Of a stretch of 64,000 bases of DNA, positions 57,042 through 64,000 are shown in pieces. This DNA comes from CAWCTB01 sp963798275 (GTDB lineage Bacteria > Acidobacteriota > Terriglobia > Terriglobales > Acidobacteriaceae): NCBI GenBank assembly GCA_963798275.1, contig CAWCTB010000017.1:62001-126000 (forward strand). The letters are read 5' to 3'. A model generated the notes under the pieces. That model worked only from the letters and a program-made list of their open reading frames with translations, ran no database searches and was not told the DNA's origin. The first letter of the stretch is position 1, and each line of letters opens with the position of its first letter. A program made the translations under genes and the position numbers.

Positions 57042-57665
57042 CTACGAGTGCTGCGGCCCATACCGGTCGAGATTGAACCACGTCTTGCGGAGAACCGCGA
57101 GGCCGAGCTTGCTATAGACCACCCACGCGATGAACCCAGTGACTGCAAGGTAGGCGGTCGTATGGACCGCGGTGGCGAGCAATGCCGCGAGAGGGCTGGC
57201 GGCCGCGGACATGTGATGGTGGCCTGCCATTTGGTCAGCCGCTTCGACCGTGCTGCTGCCCAGCAGCACCGGCAGCACCATCAAACCCGCGCCGTGCGCC
57301 GAGGCCATCAGAAACGACCAGAGGGTCAGGTCCCGGAAGCCCACCTGCATGCGGACCCATCGCGGGTGATAGTGCCGTACCAGGGAGAAGATTCCCAGAC
57401 CGAACAGGATTGCAGCGACGGGATAGCGGATCGCCTCCCGCGGCAGCGCCATGCCGAGAAACGCCGCGGCCATCACCACGCTGCCGATGGCCAGCGCGTG
57501 GCCAAGCGCGATTGGGACGAGCGCCCTCGCCACCGCACTCCCCTTCCGCTCCTGCATCCCCAGCGCCACCGCGAAGAGCCACCCCATCCCGGGGTTGATT
57601 CCGTGGTAGGCACCGAGGAGCAGCATCAGCCACAACGCCGTTGAGCCCATCTCGGCGTGCGTCAT
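57042..57665 (-). CDS. Polytopic membrane protein with conserved histidines, linked to the selenium-binding protein
   Basis: 207 residues with about six membrane helices: LWLMLLLGAYHGINPGMGWLF, ALVPIALGHALAIGSVVMA, IRYPVAAILFGLGIFSL, LWSFLMASAHGAGLMVLPVL, and AALLATAVHTTAYLAVTGF. Histidines recur in HGINPG, GHALA, SAHGAG and VHTTAY, a pattern somewhat like NicO/RcnA or TauE-type exporters, but I cannot place it in either. The start overlaps the stop of the selenium-binding protein gene (ATGA at 57662-57665), so its job is probably tied to that enzyme, for example moving substrate or product or a metal across the membrane. Confidence 0.8.
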   Translation of the reverse strand: MTHAEMGSTALWLMLLLGAYHGINPGMGWLFAVALGMQERKGSAVARALVPIALGHALAIGSVVMAAAFLGMALPREAIRYPVAAILFGLGIFSLVRHYHPRWVRMQVGFRDLTLWSFLMASAHGAGLMVLPVLLGSSTVEAADQMAGHHHMSAAASPLAALLATAVHTTAYLAVTGFIAWVVYSKLGLAVLRKTWFNLDRYGPQHS

Positions 57666-59077
57666 TTCGCCTCCGAGTAGCAGTAGGAATCAGATGAGGC
57701 GTCGCCGCCGTCCAGCCGCACCTGGTGCGCTCGCAGCCCGTCGAACTCGACGAAGAATTTTTCATCGAGCTTCATTCCGCCCTTCGGGTCCACGTCGAGC
57801 TTCACCATCCAACTCTTCAACCCGTCGGGATAGATCTGCTCGTCCCACGGCGAGTAGAGCGAGTTGGTGAAATAGACGCGCTTGCCGTCGCGGCTGATCT
57901 CGACCATCTGCGGGCCGCCGTTGAGCGCCTGGTTGGGCTTGCTCGGGTGAGCCGCACGGCGCACGATACCGCCGAGATGGACTGAGCCCGTCTTCTTCGG
58001 GTTGGCAGGGTCGGAGACGTCGTACTGGATGAACTCCCCGGTCCCCCAGCACGAAACATAGAGGAAGCGGTCGTCGAGCGACAGGTTGATGTCCGTTACC
58101 AGCGGCGGCACCGCCTTGAAGCCCTTCAGCAATGGCGGTAGCTTTTCCGGATCAGCCGGCTCGGCGGGGATTTCAATCACCTTGCGGACCGCCCATTTAC
58201 CGTTCTTGCCGCCTTCCTCCCGATACCACATCCAGATCGACGATGAAAGGTCTTTGAGCGAAATGCCCACGCTGACGAAACCGTAGGTCTTATTGGGATC
58301 GTGAGAGGGCCGCAGCTCGAGCACCCACTGTTGCTCCGCACCCAGATCCAGTTCCTGCAGATGACGGCGCTTGTCCAAGTCCCAGACATGAATCTTGTGA
58401 CCGTACTTGCCGGCCAGCAGCAACTCCGGGTTGACGCCGTCTTTTACCATGTTCGGCGTGCCCCATTCGGAGGTAATCATCGTGTCGTGTCCCAGGTGCC
58501 ACCAGAAGTCGTAAGCCAGTTGCTGCGGGCCGCGATCCTGTTCCCAGGGGCCCTTCAGCTCGAACGTGTTCGCATCCATCAGGAAAATGCCACCGGGGCC
58601 GTCTCCGCTGGCCGATCCGAGTGCGCTCCCGTAGACGCCGTCTGGTCCACAATGAATTGTGTGAGGCGCGGTGTAGCCAGTTTTCTTGATGAACTCTTCC
58701 GGCTCGATCACCTTCACAATCTTGGGCTGTCTGGGATTCGGCTTCGTATCCAGGATGTAAATCCGCGACGATCCGATGCCCGGGACGATCAGGTAGCGGC
58801 GTTCCATGTGGGGATGCGGGTTTTGCGGGCAGAGGCAGGCGCTGCAAGCATTCCAGCCGAAGTGATGGAGCTCATTATCACCACGGCCAAAATCCACCTG
58901 CCCGACCAGCCGGCCATACTCGGACGAATCGGGATCAAGGTCAATGACGCCCATGGCGTCGTGTTTTCCGTTCTTGCCATCGTTAAGCAGCGCGACATAA
59001 GCCAGGCGTTCTGTCGGCGCCTGCATCGCCATGCCCGGTGAGGGGTAAAAAGTTGGATCCGGACGCATTAAAGCCAT
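57662..59077 (-). CDS. Selenium-binding protein / methanethiol oxidase (SELENBP1 family)
   Basis: 471 residues, full length. Family hallmarks: RLAYVALLNDG near the start, HHFGWNACSACLCPQNPH, whose cysteines match the conserved Cys region of SELENBP1, YLIVPGIGSSRIYILDTKP, HTIHCGPDGVYGSALG and WHLGHDTMITSEWGTPNM. Human SELENBP1 and bacterial MtoX oxidise methanethiol to H2S, H2O2 and formaldehyde, using bound copper in MtoX. No signal peptide is visible. AGGAGATG precedes the ATG. The enzyme lies 48 bp after a SAM methyltransferase and is coupled to the following membrane gene, suggesting methylated-sulfur or selenium metabolism. Confidence 0.95.
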   Translation of the reverse strand: MALMRPDPTFYPSPGMAMQAPTERLAYVALLNDGKNGKHDAMGVIDLDPDSSEYGRLVGQVDFGRGDNELHHFGWNACSACLCPQNPHPHMERRYLIVPGIGSSRIYILDTKPNPRQPKIVKVIEPEEFIKKTGYTAPHTIHCGPDGVYGSALGSASGDGPGGIFLMDANTFELKGPWEQDRGPQQLAYDFWWHLGHDTMITSEWGTPNMVKDGVNPELLLAGKYGHKIHVWDLDKRRHLQELDLGAEQQWVLELRPSHDPNKTYGFVSVGISLKDLSSSIWMWYREEGGKNGKWAVRKVIEIPAEPADPEKLPPLLKGFKAVPPLVTDINLSLDDRFLYVSCWGTGEFIQYDVSDPANPKKTGSVHLGGIVRRAAHPSKPNQALNGGPQMVEISRDGKRVYFTNSLYSPWDEQIYPDGLKSWMVKLDVDPKGGMKLDEKFFVEFDGLRAHQVRLDGGDASSDSYCYSEAK

Positions 59078-59124
59078 ATCTACATCTCCTTGTTGTGCAA
59101 AGATTCGCGGAGAAAATCCGAGCC

Positions 59125-59946
59125 TCAGGCTCTCACCGCGATCACTTCCAGATACTCCGATGAAACTACGGTGAGCTCATCTCCTCCGCGATTGTGCGTG
59201 GACCACAATGCTTCGAGTTCGTCGCGCAGTTTTCGCGCGTGAGTGTCATCCAACGAAGCGAACGCGCGATTGGTGGGCCCATAGTACTGACGAAAGAACT
59301 CCACCACTTCAGCCGGCGGGAAGGGGTAGGTGAAGCTGTAGTGGCGCCGCGTCATCTTAAGGTCCGAAACCCCGTGGCCCAGCCTCTCGCGCACCACAGT
59401 CTCATCACCCCACAACACCGGAGCTGGCATGCCTGAGGGAGCGATGAACTTGGCGAAGGTTTGGAACATTTGTCCCACGAATCCTTCGCGCGTCCAATTT
59501 CCCATGGCGATGGTACCTCCGGGACTGCACACTCGCAGCAGTTCGCGAGCCACGAGTTCCGGCCTCGGGGCAAACATCGCTCCTACCAGGCTGGTTACGA
59601 CGTCGAAGTCGGCATCTTCAAATGGAAGCGCTTCGGCGTCGCCTTCAACGAAACGGGCATCGAGGCCTTCCGCCTTGGCGCGCGCCTGTGCACGCTGCAC
59701 CAGGTTTGGCGCGATGTCCACGCCGGTGACGTTCACTCCATCCCGCGCCGCCCATAGCGCGACCTGACCCGAGCCGCAAGCCACATCGAGCAGCTGGCAT
59801 CCTGCGGGGACATCGAGTTGTTCGTAGAAAATGCGCGCGCCCTGCTCCATATAGCGCGAGAATCGGTCGTAGTCTCCGGCCATCCACGTTTCTCTTAGCC
59901 GTGCCTTCAGACCGTCGATTTCCGGTGTAGTTGCGATGGTGCTCAT
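59125..59946 (-). CDS. SAM-dependent methyltransferase, class I
   Basis: 273 residues. The SAM fold is clear: LLDVACGSGQVALWAARDG (motif I, about 49-67), VTGVDIAPNLV with the acidic residue after strand 2, GDAEALPFEDADFDVVTSL and VCSPGGTIAMGNW. The C-terminal third (FTYPFPPAEVVEFFRQYYGPT) should set substrate choice, but I cannot infer it. It is the first gene of the minus-strand series that continues with the selenium-binding protein, and it is divergent from an AraC regulator across 193 bp. Confidence 0.93.
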   Translation of the reverse strand: MSTIATTPEIDGLKARLRETWMAGDYDRFSRYMEQGARIFYEQLDVPAGCQLLDVACGSGQVALWAARDGVNVTGVDIAPNLVQRAQARAKAEGLDARFVEGDAEALPFEDADFDVVTSLVGAMFAPRPELVARELLRVCSPGGTIAMGNWTREGFVGQMFQTFAKFIAPSGMPAPVLWGDETVVRERLGHGVSDLKMTRRHYSFTYPFPPAEVVEFFRQYYGPTNRAFASLDDTHARKLRDELEALWSTHNRGGDELTVVSSEYLEVIAVRA

Positions 59947-60139
59947 GTTTCCTCCAGTGCCATTGAATTGACTTGAAGCGCTTCTCGGAACTGCGAACGC
60001 TTCGACGGGGCTTACTATGCGCTACTATCGCGGCCCATACTTACCAGCGCGTCCGGCTTTCTTGCTCACCGCACGGTTGCCGTATGATGATTTGTTCAGG
60101 AGTCCGGAGAGGTTTGCCAGAAGTCCCGGGGGAGGACGA

Positions 60140-61141
60140 ATGGATGTGCTTTCCGAAGTGTTGAAGGTAGTGAAGCTCCAGGGAGCACTGTTCTTCAATG
60201 GAGAATTCTCCTGTCCGTGGAGTTTTTGCTCGCCGCCCTCGTATTCGGTCGCGCCCTATGTAGCACCGGCCGCGGGACACGTGATCATCTATCACCTATT
60301 GACCGAAGGGCGCGCTTCTGCCCGGCTAGTAGATGGCGAGCGCATCATTCTTGACGCCGGTGACATCGTGATCTTTCCCCATGGCGACGCGCACTTCCTG
60401 GAAAATGGCCCTCCGACCAAGCCTGTGGACATGCTGAAGGAATTGACCAGAATTTTTTCCCAGGGGTTGAAGCTGTCGCGCCAGGGTGGCGGAGGCGAAG
60501 TTACGAGATTCGTCTGTGGCTTCATGGCCTGTGAGCCACGACTAAGCCAGGTTTTTCTTAACGGCCTGCCGCCAGTGTTCAAAGTCAGCATTCGTAACGA
60601 TGCCTCAGGCAGATGGTTAGAGAACTCGATCCGCTTTTCGGTGAATGAGGCCGACGCTTCCCGCGCCGGCGGAGAAGCAGTCTTGGCCAAGCTGTCAGAG
60701 GTTTTGTTTGTTGAAACACTGCGGGCCTACATTGTTAACCTTCCAGCTAAGCAAACCGGTTGGCTGGCCGGCGCCCGGGATTCGGAAGTTGGGAAAACGC
60801 TGGCGCTAATGCACCGGAATCCTGCGCATCCGTGGACCATTGCTTCCCTGGCAAAAGAAGCTGGATTGTCACGCTCAGTGCTGGCGGAGCGCTTCCGCCA
60901 TTACCTCAATGAGACTCCGATGGCCTACCTCACGCGCTGGCGACTTCAGTTGGGGGCGCAGATGCTTGCCTCGACCAGTTATTCGGTAGCGCAGATTGCA
61001 TCCGAAGTGGGGTACGAATCTGAAGCTGCGTTCAACCGGGCTTTCAAACGCGAGTTTGAAAATCCTCCTGCGCGTTTCCGCAGTCAGTCGAGATCTGCTC
61101 ATGCGACTCTTCCGGCAAGGAAATCCAGGCTAAGTGAATAA
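60140..61141 (+). CDS. AraC-family regulator with N-terminal cupin (Cupin_6) domain
   Basis: 333 residues from ATG 60140, which has GGGGGAGGA four bases upstream; the frame is open further upstream, but the sequence before is not conserved-looking. The cupin part shows LQGALFFNGEFSCPWSFCSPPS and ILDAGDIVIFPHGDAHFL, the pattern of cupin-containing AraC regulators. Two C-terminal helix-turn-helices are visible: WTIASLAKEAGLSRSVLAERF and YSVAQIASEVGYESEAAFNRAF. It probably senses a small molecule and controls the divergent methyltransferase-SBP unit and perhaps the pump. The shared 193-bp gap has no clear motif I can name. Confidence 0.93.
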   Translation: MDVLSEVLKVVKLQGALFFNGEFSCPWSFCSPPSYSVAPYVAPAAGHVIIYHLLTEGRASARLVDGERIILDAGDIVIFPHGDAHFLENGPPTKPVDMLKELTRIFSQGLKLSRQGGGGEVTRFVCGFMACEPRLSQVFLNGLPPVFKVSIRNDASGRWLENSIRFSVNEADASRAGGEAVLAKLSEVLFVETLRAYIVNLPAKQTGWLAGARDSEVGKTLALMHRNPAHPWTIASLAKEAGLSRSVLAERFRHYLNETPMAYLTRWRLQLGAQMLASTSYSVAQIASEVGYESEAAFNRAFKREFENPPARFRSQSRSAHATLPARKSRLSE

Positions 61142-61528
61142 AGGGCTAGAAAACAAAGGCCGGCCCCAGCAGACGATTTTCGAACTGGGCCACGTGCTTA
61201 GTCGGGTCGGAGGAGGTGGCAGACTGATCGTGATAGACTCCGCGACCGCTCTCCTCCGGGGTGTCGTGTACCTAATCGCCCCTTGGGCGGTGAAAAAGGC
61301 TAGTCCGCCTGTCACGCCCCACGTGCTCTGTGATCCGCCTGTCAAGTTGACGAAAAACGCCCATGCCGTGCTCTTGAAGAACTCCGCCAGCACGCGGGCC
61401 ACCAGGACGGAACGCCGACTTCTCGCTCATGTGGATTGCTTCCGGATTGGCGACCAACGGCGGATGACGGTGACGCGGAGGTACGGTTGCGTCATCCCAA
61501 CGGCCAATGATAGGCTTCGTCTCACACT
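61142..61528. other. 387-bp intergenic region
   Basis: No gene is supported on the plus strand. On the minus strand two overlapping frames between about 61480 and 61150 have short membrane-like stretches (STAWAFFVNLTGG; VTGGLAFFTAQG) that could be the remains of a small gene, but the evidence is thin. Confidence 0.3.
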
Positions 61529-61816
61529 GTGGGCCCAACGCCGACCATCACGATCCATGTCCCGGGCCCGCTGCGCACGTACTGTGCAGGCGCAGCGCAA
61601 CTCTCGATCTCGGCGCACACCGTGCGCGCCGCACTCGAGGACCTCCAGCGGAGCCAGTCCGCTTTGTATCGCAATGTCTGTGACGAAACGGGTACGGTGC
61701 GCCGGCACCTGAACGTGTTCGTGAACTCGGACAATGTGCGCGACCTCGACGGGGTCGACACGACGCTGACGCCGGGGGACGTGGTAACGATCCTGCCGGC
61801 GGTTTCGGGAGGTTGA
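61529..61816 (+). CDS. MoaD/ThiS-family ubiquitin-like protein
   Basis: 95 residues from GTG 61529. The beta-grasp pattern of sulfur-carrier proteins is visible (ITIHVPGPLRTYCAGAAQLS; VRAALEDLQRSQSALYRNVC; RHLNVFVNSDNVRDLDGVDT; GDVVTILPAVSGG). It ends in Gly-Gly, required in MoaD and ThiS for adenylation and thiocarboxylate formation. No moaE, moeB, thiF or thiG lies nearby. It overlaps the ribosome-binding region of the next gene, and such MoaD-like proteins are often paired with a BNR-repeat protein as here. Its partner E1-like enzyme, if any, must be elsewhere. Confidence 0.82.
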   Translation: MGPTPTITIHVPGPLRTYCAGAAQLSISAHTVRAALEDLQRSQSALYRNVCDETGTVRRHLNVFVNSDNVRDLDGVDTTLTPGDVVTILPAVSGG

Positions 61817-61818
61817 AG

Positions 61819-62931
61819 ATGGCGGATCGAGTCATTCTCACCATCGGCACCAAGAAAGGCGTGTTCGTCGCCGATGCCGCGAAGCCGAGGCGCAGCTTCG
61901 CGCTGCGCGGGCCCTTCGGTCCCGGCGTCCCTGTGTACTCGACGCTGATCGACGCGCGCGGGACACCGCGCCTATATGCCTCGAGTTGCAATCCGTTCTT
62001 CGGCATGAAAGTGTTGCGTTCGACGGACATGGGGAAGAGCTTCACGGAGACGAAGTCGGCGCCGGCGTTCCCCAAGGAGGACGGACGCGCGCTCGCCAAC
62101 ATCTGGGCACTCGAGGCCGGCAGCGGCAAGAAGGACTTATGGTGCGGCGTGGAGCCGGCGTCCTTGTTCAGGAGCCGCGACGGCGGCGATTCGTGGGACC
62201 TGGTGCCCGGCATCAGCAACCACGATCACGCGCGCAAGTGGCAACCCGGCGGCGGCGGCCTCTGCATGCACACGATCATTCGCGACGGGAATCGCGTGCA
62301 CCTCGGCATCTCGACCGGTGGCCACTATCTGAGCGAGGACGGTGGCGAAACATTCAGGGCGTCCAATCAAGGCGTCGGCGCTGGCTTCGCGCCCGATCCC
62401 TATCCCGAGTTCGGTCAGTGCGTGCACAAGATCGCGCGGCACGACGACGCGCCCGGCCGGCTCTACATGCAGAACCACGGCGGATGGGCAGATTGGACCG
62501 GGCCTGGGGGGCCGCGGCCGGACATCGGCGTGCTACGCAGCGACGACTACGGCCACTCGTGGCGATCGATCGCTAAGGGATTGCCGTCGGACTTCGGATT
62601 TCCGATCGTGGTCCACCCGCACAACGCTGACACGGTGTACGTCATGCCCCTTGAGCCGGCGACGCGCTCCTGTCCGGGCGGCGCGCCAGCGGTGTGGCGC
62701 AGCGAAAATTGCGGCGAGTCGTGGAGTCGGCTCGCCCGTGGGCTGCCGAAGAAGCAGAGCTACTTCACCGTCCTGCGCGACGCGATGGACATCGACCGGC
62801 TCAAGGCACCCGCACTCTACTTCGGCACGACGACCGGTCAGCTGTGGATCGGGAGGGAGGGCGGTGAGCAGTGGGACTGCCTGTTCGATTCGCTGCCCCC
62901 GATTCACAACGTCAAGGTCGCGGTCGTGTGA
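61819..62931 (+). CDS. BNR/WD40-like repeat protein (sialidase-fold, exo-alpha-sialidase-annotated family)
   Basis: 370 residues from ATG 61819, with GGGAGG six bases upstream. Several Asp-box-like repeats are visible: RSTDMGKSFTE, RSRDGGDSWDL, LSEDGGETFRA, RSDDYGHSWRS and RSENCGESWSR, which fold into a beta-propeller. There is no signal peptide and no recognisable sialidase catalytic set, so the common sialidase label is probably wrong. It follows the MoaD-like gene by two bases. This pairing looks functional: the propeller may bind or receive something from the ubiquitin-like protein. Codon use in both genes is more GC-rich than neighbours. Confidence 0.87.
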   Translation: MADRVILTIGTKKGVFVADAAKPRRSFALRGPFGPGVPVYSTLIDARGTPRLYASSCNPFFGMKVLRSTDMGKSFTETKSAPAFPKEDGRALANIWALEAGSGKKDLWCGVEPASLFRSRDGGDSWDLVPGISNHDHARKWQPGGGGLCMHTIIRDGNRVHLGISTGGHYLSEDGGETFRASNQGVGAGFAPDPYPEFGQCVHKIARHDDAPGRLYMQNHGGWADWTGPGGPRPDIGVLRSDDYGHSWRSIAKGLPSDFGFPIVVHPHNADTVYVMPLEPATRSCPGGAPAVWRSENCGESWSRLARGLPKKQSYFTVLRDAMDIDRLKAPALYFGTTTGQLWIGREGGEQWDCLFDSLPPIHNVKVAVV

Positions 62932-63228
62932 GTTCGGACATGCCTGTGCGGATCACTCAGCAGCCGGATGAGGCTTGAAGATCCCCGCAGACTCGCCGAA
63001 AGTTGCAAATGGCGAGTAGTCCGGCCGCTAGCGCTTGCCCGCCTCACTTCGGCGACTAGGGAGTCGCGGAATAATCCTTAAAAGTCGCCGAGCGTAGAGA
63101 AATCCCCTTCACATCATTTCACTTTGACGTAAAACGCCCAAACCATTGAACTGGCTTCCCCGCCGCTCATGTCGTGGATCGGGAACGATAGACGCCCTTG
63201 CCTGCACTTTACTCCTGTGGTCAGCGAT

Positions 63229-63280
63229 CCGGAGACAATGTTGGGTTGGTCTTCTAGTCTGACCCAACATCGGAGTCCGG
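63229..63280 (-). terminator. Hairpin after glgB
   Basis: ATGTTGGGT / ACCCAACAT, a perfect 9-bp stem with a 15-base loop and outer CCGGA / TCCGG pairing, directly after the glgB stop on the minus strand. There is no T-run. The rest of 62932-63228 holds nothing I can name. Confidence 0.6.
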
Positions 63281-64000
63281 CTATCGCTTCAACATGACCA
63301 CGGCCAGGGGCGGCAGGTTCAGCAGCAACGACTGCGGATGCCCGTGGTTGGCGATGGGGTCGGTCATCTTGCCGCCGAAGTTGCCTTCGTCGGTTCCGCC
63401 GTAAATGGCGGCATTGCTGTTGAGCACCTCGTGCCAGTTGCCCTCGAAAGGAACGCCTACCCGGTATCCGCGACGGGGCACGGGCGTGAAGTTGCAGGCC
63501 ACCAGGACCGGAGCTTCGCGGTTCTTGCCGTAGCGCATGTAAGTCAGGATGCTGTTGTCGGAATCGTCGGCATCGATCCACTGCCAGCCATCGGGGCTGA
63601 AGTCGAGCTCGTACAGCGCCGGCTCATGGCGGTAGAAGTGGTTCAGGTCGCTGACCCAGCGCTGCATGCCCTGGTGGGGTTCGTAGCGGAGCAGGTTCCA
63701 GTCGACGCTGCTGTCGTGGTTCCATTCACTCCATTGCCCGATTTCGCCGCCCATGAAGAGCAGCTTCTTACCCGATTGCGAGTACATGTAGCCGAACAAC
63801 AGGCGCAGGTTGGCGAACTTCTGCCAGTCGTCGCCGGACATCTTGCCCAGCAGCGAGCCTTTTCCGTGCACGACCTCGTCGTGGCTCAGAGGCAGCACGA
63901 AGTTCTCGGTGAAGGTATACAGTCCACGGAAGGTCAGCTTGTTGTGGTGATATCTGCGGTGGATCGGGTCTTTCTGGAAGTACAGCAGGCTGTCGTGCAT
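63281..64000 (-). CDS. glgB: 1,4-alpha-glucan branching enzyme, C-terminal 239 residues
   Basis: The gene runs off the right edge; the visible part starts within the GH13 barrel. HDSLLYFQKDPIHRRYHHN, LPLSHDEVVHGKGSLLGKM with the conserved His-Asp catalytic region, and KLLFMGGEIGQWSEW are diagnostic of GlgB, followed by the C-terminal beta domain (VACNFTPVPRRGYRVGVP; SLLLNLPPLAVVMLKR). The enzyme makes alpha-1,6 branches in glycogen. It complements glgC at 9327, but the two genes are far apart and on opposite strands. Confidence 0.97.
   Translation of the reverse strand: MHDSLLYFQKDPIHRRYHHNKLTFRGLYTFTENFVLPLSHDEVVHGKGSLLGKMSGDDWQKFANLRLLFGYMYSQSGKKLLFMGGEIGQWSEWNHDSSVDWNLLRYEPHQGMQRWVSDLNHFYRHEPALYELDFSPDGWQWIDADDSDNSILTYMRYGKNREAPVLVACNFTPVPRRGYRVGVPFEGNWHEVLNSNAAIYGGTDEGNFGGKMTDPIANHGHPQSLLLNLPPLAVVMLKR

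Noticed and set aside
61272..61538. Minus-strand small gene between the AraC and MoaD-like genes
   Set aside because: Two frames each give only fragments of protein-like sequence; not enough to call a gene.

Overview
The window looks like one contig of a GC-rich acidobacterium, probably a soil Terriglobia/Koribacter-type organism and perhaps a metagenome assembly. This is inferred from family content. There are two very large Oar-like TonB receptors with a carboxypeptidase-regulatory N-terminus, a PknB-type kinase, secreted glycosidases, an ECF-sigma/DUF4097 envelope operon, and short dispersed intergenic repeats of a kind I recall from acidobacterial genomes. There are no rRNA genes, no convincing tRNA genes, no CRISPR array, no transposase and no phage genes.

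Layout. 0-8.7 kb: start of a Ser/Thr kinase gene, divergent from a TonB receptor; acyltransferase-3; secreted GH1 beta-glucosidase; VanX-type D,D-dipeptidase; small Ig-like lipoprotein; small membrane protein. 8.9-15.5 kb: glgC, then an unusual 1368-residue protein that looks like a periplasmic-binding receptor fused to about nine membrane helices. 16.2-20.1 kb: tightly coupled operon of ECF sigma factor, zinc anti-sigma factor, B-box/DUF5668 protein, DUF5668 protein and DUF5668-DUF4097 protein, which looks like an envelope-stress module. 20.3-24.0 kb (minus strand): mutL (frameshifted), AlkZ-related protein, cmk. 24.1-29.7 kb: threonine dehydratase with ACT domain, SDR plus ArsR regulator, secreted protein, pirin plus MarR regulator, and an NAD-binding beta-hydroxyacid dehydrogenase. 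30-36.5 kb: a GH2 exo-glucosaminidase-like gene with about eight frameshifts, divergent from a second TonB receptor across a region with a strong inverted repeat. 36.5-40.4 kb: DUF2252 protein, outer-membrane protein, APC permease. 40.9-49.7 kb: one 8.8-kb cyclic beta-glucan synthase (NdvB-like) gene read as six consecutive frames. 49.7-51.0 kb: gene-poor. 51.0-61.1 kb: an AraC regulator divergent from a minus-strand series of methyltransferase, selenium-binding protein/methanethiol oxidase, polytopic membrane protein, TolC, adaptor and RND pump. 61.5-62.9 kb: a MoaD/ThiS-like protein coupled to a BNR-repeat protein. 63.3 kb to the end: C-terminal part of glgB.

Together the genes suggest a polymer-degrading heterotroph that stores glycogen (glgC, glgB), makes periplasmic glucans, takes up glycans or peptides through TonB receptors and invests in envelope stress response and efflux. 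The most distinctive items are the receptor-membrane fusion (10.8-14.9 kb), the ECF/DUF4097 operon, the methyltransferase-SBP-RND cluster and the MoaD-BNR pair. The clustering of frameshifts in mutL, the GH2 gene and the glucan synthase needs read-level checking before any of them is called a pseudogene.
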